Source: Candidatus Pantoea bituminis (GTDB lineage: Bacteria; Pseudomonadota; Gammaproteobacteria; Enterobacterales; Enterobacteriaceae). From it: a stretch of 64,000 bases of DNA. Of this stretch, positions 8,945 to 18,464 are shown piece after piece. Each line of letters starts with the position of its first letter. Position 1 is the first letter of the stretch. The stretch lies in the NCBI RefSeq assembly GCF_018842675.1, contig NZ_JAGTWO010000005.1:372001-436000 (forward strand), read 5' to 3'. A model generated the notes under the pieces. It searched no databases. It worked only from the letters and a program-made list of their open reading frames with translations, and was not told where the DNA came from. Both the position numbers and the translations under genes were made by a program.

Positions 8945-9907
8945 ATGACAACGTTACATGATTTGGATTTGAAACAGCTGGAAGCCTTTGCCGCAGTGAT
9001 TTCTACCGGCAGCGTCACGGCTGCGGCCAAAGCGTTAAACCGCTCTCAACCTGCTGTTACGCGCTTGATTAAAGAGCTGGAACAGTCGCTGGGATATCTG
9101 CTCTTTATCCGTAATGGACCGCGTATTCACCCCAGTGAAGAAGCGTTGCAACTGCATCAATATGTGCAAAAAGCGCTGCAATCACTGCAACAAATTCGGC
9201 TACGTGCGGAAGAAATTGGTCATCAACAGCATCGCCCGTTGAGTATTGCTGCGACACCTGCCTTGGCCGCCGGGCTGCTGCCCCAAGCGTTGGCAACATT
9301 GGATCTGCAAAACAAAGTGCAGATTATTAGCGAATCTGCCGAGCAAACGGCGCACGCGGTGATTACGGGCGAAGCGGATATCGGCCTTTGCAGCCTGCCG
9401 CTGGAACACCATGCGATGGATTTACACTGGATTGGGCAGTCGCGCTGTGTGGTTGCGTTACGTCACGATGATCCTTTAGCGAAAGAGCCGCAGCTTACGC
9501 TGACTTGCCTGGCAGGACGTCGTCTCATTGCACCCTTGAATCCGCTACGTTTGCGAGGCCGTTTCGAAAAGGCGCTGAAAAAACTCAAGGTTGCGCCTCA
9601 TGAAATGATTGAAACCAATTCGTCGGCCAATATTCTTGCCTGCGTTCGCGCCGGGCTGGGCGTGGCGATTCTTGAACCGGTAACGGCGTGGGGGATTCCG
9701 CTGGAAGGCGTCACGATTGTTCCGCTGGAAGAGGATATTCCCTATTTCTTTGGCGTTATCACGCAGCAAAATCGACAGCTGCCGGTCGCAGCGCAAGCCT
9801 TGATTGGTGCCCTGGAAGATGCCGCTGCAGCGCTGCTGCCCGCTTTTCAGCGTCTGACTGCGGCTGAACACCCTCGGGTCATGAGATGGCTCAATAGCGA
9901 TGAATGA
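8945..9907 (+). CDS. LysR-family transcriptional regulator
   Basis: A 320-aa regulator. The winged HTH is at about residues 8-66 (VTAAAKALNRSQPAVTRLIKE); the remainder is the effector-binding domain, with a somewhat long C-terminal tail. It lies 183 bases downstream of the last permease in the same orientation and probably has its own promoter in that gap. It is the likely regulator of the flavoprotein/AhpD/ABC cluster, although LysR genes are more often divergent from their targets. Its effector would be informative about the substrate imported by the operon. Confidence 0.85.
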   Translation: MTTLHDLDLKQLEAFAAVISTGSVTAAAKALNRSQPAVTRLIKELEQSLGYLLFIRNGPRIHPSEEALQLHQYVQKALQSLQQIRLRAEEIGHQQHRPLSIAATPALAAGLLPQALATLDLQNKVQIISESAEQTAHAVITGEADIGLCSLPLEHHAMDLHWIGQSRCVVALRHDDPLAKEPQLTLTCLAGRRLIAPLNPLRLRGRFEKALKKLKVAPHEMIETNSSANILACVRAGLGVAILEPVTAWGIPLEGVTIVPLEEDIPYFFGVITQQNRQLPVAAQALIGALEDAAAALLPAFQRLTAAEHPRVMRWLNSDE

Positions 9908-9920
9908 TCAGGAAGAAATA

Positions 9921-9951
9921 AAAAAGGTCTGAGTTGGACTCAGACCTTTTT
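9921..9951. terminator. Bidirectional terminator between LysR gene and fumB
   Basis: A 13-bp perfect stem (AAAAAGGTCTGAG, 9921-9933, with 9939-9951) has A-rich and T-rich flanks, so it can terminate transcription from both convergent genes. Confidence 0.85.
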
Positions 9952-10014
9952 AGCAATTCAGGCTGTGCCGTCTGCCGTCAAAGGTGACGTTTAGACGGCA
10001 TCGGCTTCATTCCT

Positions 10015-11660
10015 TCACTTAACGCATTTCGCACACAGATTACGCTCAATGTGTTGGAAGAAATCATTGCCTTTATCATCGACCAGAATAAAGGCAGGGA
10101 AGTTTTCCACCTCAATTTTCCAAATTGCTTCCATTCCCAGTTCTGCATATTCAACGCATTCCAGGCTTTTAATACTTTGTTGAGCCAACACCGCTGCGGG
10201 GCCACCAATACTGCCTAAGTAAAAGCCGCCGTGCTTATGACACGCATCCGTCACTTGTTGGCTGCGATTGCCTTTTGCCAGCATCACTTTGCTACCGCCA
10301 TGCGCCTGAAGCAGGTCAACGTAGGAGTCCATGCGACCTGCGGTTGTTGGGCCAAGCGAACCTGAAGCATAGCCTTCTGGCGTTTTGGCTGGACCCGCGT
10401 AATAGACCGGATGATCCTTGATGTATTGTGGTAAACCTTCACCGTTATCGATACGCTCTTTTAACTTGGCATGAGCAATGTCACGCGCCACGATGATGGT
10501 GCCGGTCAGCGAGACGCGGGTAGAAACCGGGTATTCAGAAAGCTGGGCCAGAATCTCATTCATCGGACGATTGAGGTCAACGTTAACCACATTGCCTTCG
10601 CCTTTCTGACGCAGTTCTGCGGGAATATATTGGCCGGGATTGTCTTCGAGTTTTTCAATCCAGATACCGTCGCGGTTAATCTTCGCTTTGATATTACGGT
10701 CGGCAGAGCAGGATACGCCCATGCCAATCGGGCAGGATGCGCCATGACGCGGCAAACGCACCACGCGAATATCGTGAGCAAAATATTTGCCGCCAAACTG
10801 CGCGCCTAAACCAAGACCTTGCGCCGCTTCCAGTAATTCCTGCTCAAGCTGCACGTCACGGAATGCCTGGCCGTGCTCATTACCTTCAGTGGGCAGAGAA
10901 TCGTAGTAATGCGTTGAGGCCAGTTTCACGGTTTTGAGGGTACTTTCAGCAGAAGTGCCGCCAATCACAAACGCAATGTGATAAGGCGGGCAGGCTGCGG
11001 TGCCCAGCGAGCGCATTTTTTCGACCAGATAATTTGTCAGCTTGCCCGGAGCAAGCAGCGCTTTGGTTTCTTGATAGAGATACGTTTTGTTGGCCGAACC
11101 GCCACCTTTTGCAATACAAAGGAATTTATACTCATCGCCATCCACGCTGTAGAGATCAATCTGCGCGGGCAGGTTGGTGCCGGTATTCACTTCTTTATAC
11201 ATATCCAACGCAGCATTCTGTGAATAGCGCAGGTTGTCTTCAATAAATGTGTTGTAAACGCCCTGCGACAGCGCGGCTTCATCGCCACCGCCGGTCCAGA
11301 CGCGTTGACCTTTTTGCCCATGATGATCGCGGTGCCGGTGTCCTGACAGGTGGGCAGAATACCTTTGGCGGCGATCTCAGCATTTTTCAAAAACTGCAGC
11401 GCCACATATTTATCGTTTTCGCTGGCTTCCGGGTCATGCAGGATTGAGGCAACTTGCTGCTGATGCGCAGGACGCAACATAAAGGAGGCGTCATGGAACG
11501 CGTGTTGGGCCAGCAGCGTCAGCGCCTGAGGATCAACTTTCAATACATCCTGACCATCAAATTCGGCAACTGAAACGTGATCGCTGCTCAGCAGATAGTA
11601 TTCAGTTTCTTCATGGGTAAGTGGAAAAGGGTTCTGATAATAGAAAGGCTTATTCGACAT
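10015..11660 (-). CDS. fumB: Class I fumarate hydratase, FumB-like (apparent frameshift)
   Basis: An oxygen-sensitive [4Fe-4S] fumarase interconverting malate and fumarate. The N-terminus ([15 protein letters not shown]) and long stretches such as [29 protein letters not shown] and the C-terminal domain are near-identical to E. coli FumA/FumB. Details such as DACHKHGG and [10 protein letters not shown] favour FumB. The frame breaks at a run of five A on the coding strand (11311-11315), where GKK should continue GQRVWTGGG. Restoring one base gives 548 aa, exactly the E. coli length. It lies downstream of the dicarboxylate antiporter on the same strand, as expected for anaerobic malate/tartrate/citrate to fumarate conversion. 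Confidence 0.93.
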
Positions 11661-11745
11661 TTTATGCTCACTTAATGATCTGCTGCTTCGTTCTCTCTTG
11701 TCGCAGAAGAAACAACACCATTGGCAGAATGAAATCTTTTATTAT

Positions 11746-11780
11746 CTTGCCAGCCGCCGAGGAGATGACGGGCTGGCAAG
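11746..11780. other. Perfect inverted repeat between transporter and fumB
   Basis: CTTGCCAGCC (11746-11755) and GGCTGGCAAG (11771-11780) form a perfect 10-bp stem with a 15-base loop in the 173-base gap between the antiporter gene and fumB. No long T tract follows on the coding strand, so it is more likely an mRNA-processing/stability hairpin or weak attenuator than a full terminator. Confidence 0.5.
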
Positions 11781-11833
11781 TGTTGGAATGGTATAATACA
11801 AGCCGTTGATCTACACGCTTTTGTATCGCGCTT

Positions 11834-13326
11834 TTAGAACATCCACACCATCCATGGATAACCAATCAGCATCATGGCGGCCAGGAAGATGGCACCGAAA
11901 ATAGTGCCCAGGCGCCAGTAATCTTTGGTTGGCAGGTAGCCGCTACCGTAATAAATCGGGCTTGGGCCGGTGCCGTATGGGGTAATAATGCCCATCACAC
12001 CCAACGACGTAACCATCATCAAACAGAAGACGGGCATGTTGATACCTGGAATTGAGGCCGCGATGGTCAACATGGCAGGTAACAACGCGGTGGTATGTGC
12101 AGTGGTGCTGGCGAACAGGTAGTGCAGTAAGAAGAAGGCGATCATGAGCATTACCGCCGCGACTTGTGGGTCGAAGCCGCTCAGCAAATGCCCACCTTCT
12201 TTACCCAGCCAGGCGATAAATCCAACGCGTGCTAAACCATCCGCTAACGCGACCAGCGTGGCAAACCAGGCAAAGGTGTTCCAGGCCGGTTTGTTACTGG
12301 TGATATCGTTCCAGTTCAGGACGCCGGTCCACAGCATCAGTACTACCACCAGCAGCGCAGCCATAGCCGGTTCAATCCATGCTGTTGCGAAAATCCACAT
12401 CAGCAGTGCGCAAACGACGAAGATCAGTAACAGAATTTCGTTGCGTGACAGACGACCCAGTTTTTCCAGTTCACTGCTGGCCCAGCGCGGTACTTCATCG
12501 TTGATTTTGACTTCTGGTGGATAGAACAAGTACGCCAGTAAAGGCATGGTTAAAATCAGCAAGATACCCAGCGGCAGGAAGGCCAGGAACCAGGTTCCCC
12601 AAGAGATTTCAAATCCAATGATGCTTTTTACCAGCGCCAGCGCCAGCAGGTTAGGGGCTAAGGCAGATAAGAACATAGAGCTGGTGATACATGCGGCAGT
12701 GATAGCAACCCACATCAGGTAAGAGCCAATTTTACGGGCGCTTGGGTCGTTGGGTTTAGAGCCGTAAAGTGGAGGAAGGTTAGCGATAATGGGATAGATA
12801 GTGCCGCCGCTGCGTGCGGTATTAGACGGCGTAAACGGTGCGAGCAGCAGGTCAGCGAAGGTAATCGCATAACCCAATGTCAGGCTGCGACGTCCCAGAT
12901 ACTTCACTAAAATCAACGCCAGCCGACGACCAAACTGCGTTTTGTCATAACCTGCAGCGAACATAAAGGCACCGAAGATCAGCCAGACGGTTGAGTTGCC
13001 GAATCCGCTGACTGCCCACTTAAAGGCTTGCGTTGCCGTTTTGAATGTCGGATCAGCCAGTTCCGCCGGACTAAACAGCAGCCATTGGCTAAACAGGGCG
13101 ATGACCACCACACCGGTTAACCCAATGACCGCGCCGGGCAGCGGTTCAAAGATCAAACCGATAATGACGCCCACGAAAATAGCAAAGAAATGCCAGGCGT
13201 GAGGTTCAAGTCCCGCAGGGACCGGAACGAGGAGTAACAGAACAGCGACTAAGACAGGAAGAAACAACATGATATAGCGTTTTTTTGCCCGGTTGCAGCA
13301 GGTGCCGCTTTTGGGGGTTCACTCAT
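11834..13326 (-). CDS. DASS-family dicarboxylate/citrate:succinate antiporter (apparent frameshift at N-terminus)
   Basis: An inner-membrane carrier of the CitT/TtdT (DASS) family, with about 12 hydrophobic segments and the family motifs LLAPFTPSNTARSGGT and GIITPYGTGPSPIYYG. Members exchange citrate, tartrate or C4-dicarboxylates for succinate. The hydrophobic part alone could start at an ATG at 13270, but a better N-terminus (MSEPPKAAPAATGQKKRYI) begins at 13326 and joins it if one A is restored in the A7 run at 13280-13286. This gives 497 aa, close to CitT/TtdT (487). An in-frame ATG at 13344 is also possible. It precedes fumB and diverges from the fumarate reductase. Confidence 0.88.
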
Positions 13327-13344
13327 CGTTGATAGTGGTTTCAT

Positions 13345-13943
13345 AGTTTTGGTCTACAAGTTGATAAGGATGCGGTTTACGCCACGATAGTTCGCTAACA
13401 TTTACTTTAGTTTCTTTTCTGATTATTTAGCGGTTTAATCGCGACAGGTGAAGTATTTCATTTTTTATTTCCCAATTGCTGTGAAGCTGTTTATTGGGTG
13501 GATGAGAATATTTTGCGATTTATATAATTAATGATTTTGATCTAGATCAAGAAATAATTAATGACGTTTTCTTTTTTAACAGGCTTCATTCTTTATAACG
13601 TGAATTTTAGATGCATTAAATCTATTGCAGGCTGAGATTAGCCAGAAACTTTATTTTTGTATGGTCTTACTTATTTATAACTTATTGTTTTATAAATATA
13701 TATTTAAATTGTAAATGAAAGGTTGATTTTTGTCAACCTATGGTTAACAATTAAGTAAAATATTATTTTTGCAAAGAAGCAATAATTAACTCCAAATAAT
13801 TAAAAAGTTAAAAAACTAAATTTATCGATTATATAGCTAAAGAAATTGGTATATTTACAGCATGACATCGGACCACTTTATTCTTTGAGAAATAGCGTCC
13901 GCAAAAGAATTCAAGGTTTTTTAATTTTTGGAGTCGATCATAA
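13345..13943. promoter_or_regulatory. AT-rich divergent promoter region of the fumarate island
   Basis: This 599-base gap separates the leftward antiporter-fumB unit from the rightward fumarate reductase-apbE unit. It is strongly AT-rich and contains the FNR box at 13537-13550. A CitB/DcuR-type response regulator encoded nearby presumably also binds here, but I could not pick out its site. I see no ORF of note within it. Confidence 0.6.
13537..13550. promoter_or_regulatory. FNR box
   Basis: TTGATCTAGATCAA matches the FNR consensus TTGAT-N4-ATCAA at every defined base and is fully palindromic. It lies about 210 bases from the antiporter start and 394 bases from the fumarate reductase start. 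Its place in the divergent promoter of a fumarate-respiration gene set fits activation by FNR under oxygen limitation. Confidence 0.75.
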
Positions 13944-16721
13944 ATGAATACGCTCACCCCGATCCTCAATCCTCTTACGTTGCCAAACGGTGCCGTGCTT
14001 AAAAATCGTCTTGTCATGGCACCCATGACGACCTGCACCGGTTTTTATGATGGAACCGTCACCAGCGAATTAGTGGAGTATTATCGTTGCCGCGCAGGCA
14101 GCATTGGTACCGTGATCGTTGAATGCTGTTTTATTGACACCAAAGGCCCTGCGTTTCCCGGCGCTATCGGCATTGATAGCGACAACAAAATACCTGGATT
14201 AAAGCGCATTGCTGACGCGATCAAATCGGAAGGTTCACTCGCCATTTTGCAGATTTACCACGGCGGCCGCATGGTCGAACCCGAGCTGATCGGCGGCAAA
14301 AAGCCGGTAGCGCCAAGCGCCATCGCTGCACCGCGTGAAGGGGCTACGACGCCACAAGCGTTAACAGCAGAAGAAGTCGACGTGATGATCACCAAATTTG
14401 GTGATGCCGTTAACCGCGCCATCAAGGCCGGATTTGATGGCGTAGAAATTCACGGCGCAAATACTTATCTCATCCAGCAATTCTACTCGCCAAACTCCAA
14501 CCAGCGTGATGACAAGTGGGGCGGCAGTCGCGATAATCGCGCCCGCTTTCCGCTGGAAGTACTCGACATTACTCACAAAATGGCAGACCGCTTCGCGCAC
14601 AAAGGTTTCATCATTGGCTATCGATTCTCGCCAGAAGAGCTTGAAGTGCCCGGTATTCGTTTTGACGACACGATGTATTTGCTGGAGAAACTGGCGGCGC
14701 GCGGGCTGGATTATGTGCATTTCTCTGTCGGACAACTGCTGCGACCTTCCATTGTTGATACCAGCGACCCTACACCGTTGATCACCAAGTTCCGCGCCAT
14801 GCGTTCAGAAACGCTGGCGAAAGTGCCGGTGATCGGTGTCGGCGGCGTGTTGAACAAAGCGGATGCGGAGTCTGCGCTGGAACACGGTTTTGATTTGGTC
14901 GCGGTGGGTAAAGCCTGCATCGCCTATCCCAACTGGGCTGACCGCATTATCAATAATGAGCAGCTTGAACTTTACATCGACAGCACCCAGCGCGAGGCAC
15001 TGAACATTCCTGAGCCGCTGTGGCGCTTCTCGCTGGTGGACGCGATGATTCGTGATGTCAGCGACAGCGGTCGCAAATACAAAGCGGGCGTTTATCAGGA
15101 AAAAGTTGAGGCGGAAGCGCTGAAGCTGAAAATCAACGTCACGCTGGATACCGACCGTATTACCGATATTTCGCTGGTGCCTGATGATTCGCTGGATGTT
15201 GATTTCACCACCACTTTTGAAAGCTTGCGTACCCGCATGTTGGTGGCAAACAGCCCACATGTGGATGCCATCACCGGAGCAACTACGCAAAGTGAAGCGT
15301 TGAAAAAAGCGGTTTCTCGCGCCATGGCCACCTCCAGCAAAGAGCACGTGATTGAGGAGGGCGGTAATCCTGCGGCACCACAAAACTATGATGTGGTGAT
15401 TGTCGGCAGCGGGGGTGCAGGTCTGGCTGCGGCGATTCAGGCGTGTGATGAAGGCGCGCGCGTCGTCATTATTGAAAAAATGCCTACCATCGGGGGCAAC
15501 ACCATCAAAGCATCCGTTGGCATGAACGCAGCGGAAACCCGTTATCAGAAACTCAGGGGCATTGAAGACAGCAAAGAGCTGTTCTATGAAGAAACCCTTA
15601 AAGGCGGCAAATTCAAAAACAATCCGGTGTTGTTAAGAGAATTTGTTGAACTGGCCCCTGAAGCGATTGACTGGTTAGCTGATCACGGCATCGAACTGAA
15701 CGATATCACCATCACAGGCGGTATGAGTATTGACCGTACGCACCGTCCAGCTGACCGCTCTGCGGTGGGTGGCTTCTTGATCAGCGGATTAGTGAAAAAC
15801 ATTAATAAACGTAACATTGAGGTGTTGTTAGAAACGTCAGTCGCTGAAATCCTGTATGAAAACGGCGCGGTTGCTGGGGTGAAGGTTGTTGATGAGTATA
15901 ACGACAGCCGTATCCTGTATGCGAAAAGCGTGATTGTGGCGACGGGCGGGTTCAGCGCAAACCGCGAAATGGTGGTTCAGTATCGTCCTGAGCTGGATGG
16001 CTTTGTTACAACGAACCATAAAGGCGCCACCGGCAGCGGTATTGCTATGTTGCAACGCATCGGTGCAGATACCGTGGACATGGGCGAAATCCAAATACAC
16101 CCCACCGTTGAGCAGACCACGTCTTATCTGATTTCTGAGTCTATTCGTGGCGGCGGGGCCATCTTAGTCAGTCAGGCGGGGCAACGCTTCTTCAATGAGA
16201 TGGAAACGCGTGACAAAGTCTCTGCAGAGATCATCGCGTTACCGGAAAAAAGTGCCTGGATTATCTTTGATGAACAGGTTCGTCAAAACAATAAAGCCGC
16301 TGACGAATACATTGCCAAAGGATTCGTGAACAGCGCGCCAACTGTGCAAGAGCTGGCGGTGAAGCTGAATATGGATCAAAACGCCTTAAAAGCGACGCTG
16401 GATCGCTACAATCAGTTTGTGATTAAGCAGAAAGATGAAGACTTCAACCGTACTACTGCGCTGCGCCATCCGCTGAATGAAGGCCCGTTCTATGCAATTC
16501 GCATTGCACCGGGTGTGCATCACACAATGGGCGGCGTGACGATCAATCCTGATACCGCCGTACTCGACAGCCAAAAACAGGTGATCAACGGTGCCTGGGC
16601 TGCGGGTGAAGTGGTCGGTGGTATCCACGGTGCTAACCGCATTGGCGGTAACGCGGTGGCAGATATTATCATTTTCGGTATTCTGGCGGGACGTAACGCT
16701 GCGGCTTTCGCCCGACGTTAA
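13944..16721 (+). CDS. Cytoplasmic NADH:fumarate reductase, OYE + FMN_bind + FAD domains
   Basis: A single 925-aa protein with three flavin domains. Residues 1 to about 360 are an Old Yellow Enzyme-type NADH:flavin oxidoreductase (VMAPMTTCTG; GFDGVEIHGANTYLIQQFYS). An FMN_bind domain (about 380-460) carries the flavinylation motif D-A-I-T-G-A-T, with the acceptor predicted as Thr447. From about 480 onward is a FAD_binding_2/fumarate reductase domain (VVIVGSGGAGLAAA; HHTMGGVTI near 856; GANRIGGNA near 897). This layout matches the soluble NADH:fumarate reductase described in Klebsiella pneumoniae. There is no signal peptide, so it acts in the cytoplasm, re-oxidising NADH with fumarate independently of quinones. 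The ApbE gene follows directly. Confidence 0.93.
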   Translation: MNTLTPILNPLTLPNGAVLKNRLVMAPMTTCTGFYDGTVTSELVEYYRCRAGSIGTVIVECCFIDTKGPAFPGAIGIDSDNKIPGLKRIADAIKSEGSLAILQIYHGGRMVEPELIGGKKPVAPSAIAAPREGATTPQALTAEEVDVMITKFGDAVNRAIKAGFDGVEIHGANTYLIQQFYSPNSNQRDDKWGGSRDNRARFPLEVLDITHKMADRFAHKGFIIGYRFSPEELEVPGIRFDDTMYLLEKLAARGLDYVHFSVGQLLRPSIVDTSDPTPLITKFRAMRSETLAKVPVIGVGGVLNKADAESALEHGFDLVAVGKACIAYPNWADRIINNEQLELYIDSTQREALNIPEPLWRFSLVDAMIRDVSDSGRKYKAGVYQEKVEAEALKLKINVTLDTDRITDISLVPDDSLDVDFTTTFESLRTRMLVANSPHVDAITGATTQSEALKKAVSRAMATSSKEHVIEEGGNPAAPQNYDVVIVGSGGAGLAAAIQACDEGARVVIIEKMPTIGGNTIKASVGMNAAETRYQKLRGIEDSKELFYEETLKGGKFKNNPVLLREFVELAPEAIDWLADHGIELNDITITGGMSIDRTHRPADRSAVGGFLISGLVKNINKRNIEVLLETSVAEILYENGAVAGVKVVDEYNDSRILYAKSVIVATGGFSANREMVVQYRPELDGFVTTNHKGATGSGIAMLQRIGADTVDMGEIQIHPTVEQTTSYLISESIRGGGAILVSQAGQRFFNEMETRDKVSAEIIALPEKSAWIIFDEQVRQNNKAADEYIAKGFVNSAPTVQELAVKLNMDQNALKATLDRYNQFVIKQKDEDFNRTTALRHPLNEGPFYAIRIAPGVHHTMGGVTINPDTAVLDSQKQVINGAWAAGEVVGGIHGANRIGGNAVADIIIFGILAGRNAAAFARR

Positions 16722-16783
16722 ACGCCAGCTGTGCCCATGACAACATGGGCACAGCGCTTTTCAACGCTTAAGCAGAGGCGATC

Positions 16784-17764
16784 ATGTCAACAAGCGACGC
16801 AGTCTATGCTTACTCCGCTGTATTAATGGGCTCGCCCATTCAGCTCAAACTCTTCGATCATAATGAAACCCTGGCCAGAGATGTTTTCCGTTTAATCAAG
16901 CATCAGGAAAATCTGCTTACGGTAAACCGCACGCCCTCGGAAGTGATGAATATCAATCTGGCTGCAGGTCAGCATCCGGTTCAGGTTAACCCGCGTGTTT
17001 TCGAGCTGATTCGCTGTGCCAAAGCAGTCAGCTTGCTACCCGGCAGCATTTTTAACTTCACCATCGGCCCAGTAGTAAAATGTTGGAGGATTGGTTTTCA
17101 GGGCAACAGTGTACCGCCAGAAAGCGAACTGTCGGCTTGTCTGACGCGCTGTGATCCGCATGACGTGATAATGGATGAATCAACGCATTCCGTATTTTTA
17201 GCGAAAGAGGGAATGGAGATTGATCTTGGCGCGATTGCAAAAGGCTATATTGCCGATTGCGTGCAGGGCTTTCTGCGCCAGCAAGGCGTTACGCGCGGAT
17301 TGATTAATCTGGGCGGCAACGTACAAACCTTGGGCGAGCCTGCTGATCAACAAGGTTGGGCGATTGGCCTCAAAAAGCCTTTTGCCGCAACCGATGCGTT
17401 GATTGGTGTGATCACAGTAGTGAATAAATCAGTGGTGACGTCAGGCGTGTATGAGCGCTATTTCCAGGTTAATGACCAAATTTATCATCACATTCTGGAT
17501 GCTAAAACGGGCTATCCGCTGAACAATGAATTACTGAGCGTGACCATAATCTCTGATCGTTCAATTGATGGCGATATCTATACCACGCTGTTGTATGGCA
17601 TGGGTGTCGAAAAGGGCATCGCGTATCTTGCCGAACACGCTGACATAGAAGCCATTTTCGTCACCCGTGATCAGCGCGTTATCTGCTCATCACAACGCCA
17701 CTTCAATTTTGAGTTGCTGGATCATCAATATCAGTTGAGCTGTTTTACTGACAATAATGCTTGA
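16784..17764 (+). CDS. FAD:protein FMN transferase, cytoplasmic ApbE type
   Basis: A 326-aa flavin transferase that attaches FMN covalently to the Thr of FMN_bind domains, with Mg2+. Conserved motifs are EIDLGAIAKGYIADCV, LINLGGNVQ, KSVVTSGVYERYF and HHILDAKTGYP. It has no signal peptide or lipobox, unlike the usual periplasmic ApbE lipoprotein, which fits modification of the cytoplasmic fumarate reductase encoded 62 bases upstream. The same pairing is known for the Klebsiella enzyme. Its 3' end overlaps the convergent response-regulator gene by 20 bases. Confidence 0.9.
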   Translation: MSTSDAVYAYSAVLMGSPIQLKLFDHNETLARDVFRLIKHQENLLTVNRTPSEVMNINLAAGQHPVQVNPRVFELIRCAKAVSLLPGSIFNFTIGPVVKCWRIGFQGNSVPPESELSACLTRCDPHDVIMDESTHSVFLAKEGMEIDLGAIAKGYIADCVQGFLRQQGVTRGLINLGGNVQTLGEPADQQGWAIGLKKPFAATDALIGVITVVNKSVVTSGVYERYFQVNDQIYHHILDAKTGYPLNNELLSVTIISDRSIDGDIYTTLLYGMGVEKGIAYLAEHADIEAIFVTRDQRVICSSQRHFNFELLDHQYQLSCFTDNNA

Positions 17765-18464
17765 GTAAAGAGTGATATTCCGCTTGCAGACGATAGCGAT
17801 AAACCGGCCTGCCGGTGGCACCGTAATGAATAGTGGTAAACAGAATATTTATTTCAGCAAGCCAGATCAGGTATTTACGACAAGATACGCGCGAGATATT
17901 GACTTCCGTTGCCAGCTCATCGGTGGAAAATTCCGTTCCGGGATGCGCATCAATCCACTGACATAACGTGCGAAGCGTTTGCGGCGTAAGCCCTTTGGGC
18001 AAGCGCTTTTGTTCGTTGGTGGCGGGAGGATTACCATGAATCAGCTGATCCAGCTCTGCTTGCTGATAATAGTGTTGGTTGTCCATCTGCACACGTTTTT
18101 GCCGCCAGTTGGTTAACGCTTCTTCAAAGCGCGAAAACTGAAACGGTTTTATCAGATAATCCACCACGCCATAGTTCAGCGATGTTTTAATGGTCGCTGC
18201 ATCGGCCGCTGAAGAGATAATAATGACATCAACCGGGCGCTGAGAGCTGCGCAATTCTGGCAGCAGATCCAGACCGTTTTCCTGCTGCATATAAATATCC
18301 AGCAGGATGAGATCCACGGGTGGATCGGTTTGCATTAATCGATCTTTCGCTTGTTGTAAGGTCGACGCGGTTCCACAGCAAGTAAACCCTGCAACCTGGC
18401 CGATATAGCAGCGATTCAGCTCTGCGACCATCGCATCATCGTCAACCACTAACACATTGATCAT
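17745..18464 (-). CDS. CitB/DcuR-family response regulator
   Basis: A 239-aa regulator. The receiver domain has the acidic cluster V-D-D-D at residues 8-10, phospho-acceptor Asp56 (LILLDIYMQ) and Lys in YLIKPF. A linker and a C-terminal winged-HTH domain (about 165-235, FSTDELATEVNISRVSCRKYL) follow, as in CitB/DpiA/DcuR. It is translationally coupled to the sensor kinase (ATGA overlap at 18461-18464) and convergent with apbE. By context it should activate the antiporter-fumB and/or fumarate reductase units in response to an external carboxylate. Confidence 0.88.
   Translation of the reverse strand: MINVLVVDDDAMVAELNRCYIGQVAGFTCCGTASTLQQAKDRLMQTDPPVDLILLDIYMQQENGLDLLPELRSSQRPVDVIIISSAADAATIKTSLNYGVVDYLIKPFQFSRFEEALTNWRQKRVQMDNQHYYQQAELDQLIHGNPPATNEQKRLPKGLTPQTLRTLCQWIDAHPGTEFSTDELATEVNISRVSCRKYLIWLAEINILFTTIHYGATGRPVYRYRLQAEYHSLLKHYCQ

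Noticed and set aside
13944..16721. Possible fusion artefact joining an OYE gene to a fumarate reductase gene
   Set aside because: The frame is continuous through three domains in an arrangement known from the Klebsiella enzyme; no stop or homopolymer break lies at the junctions.
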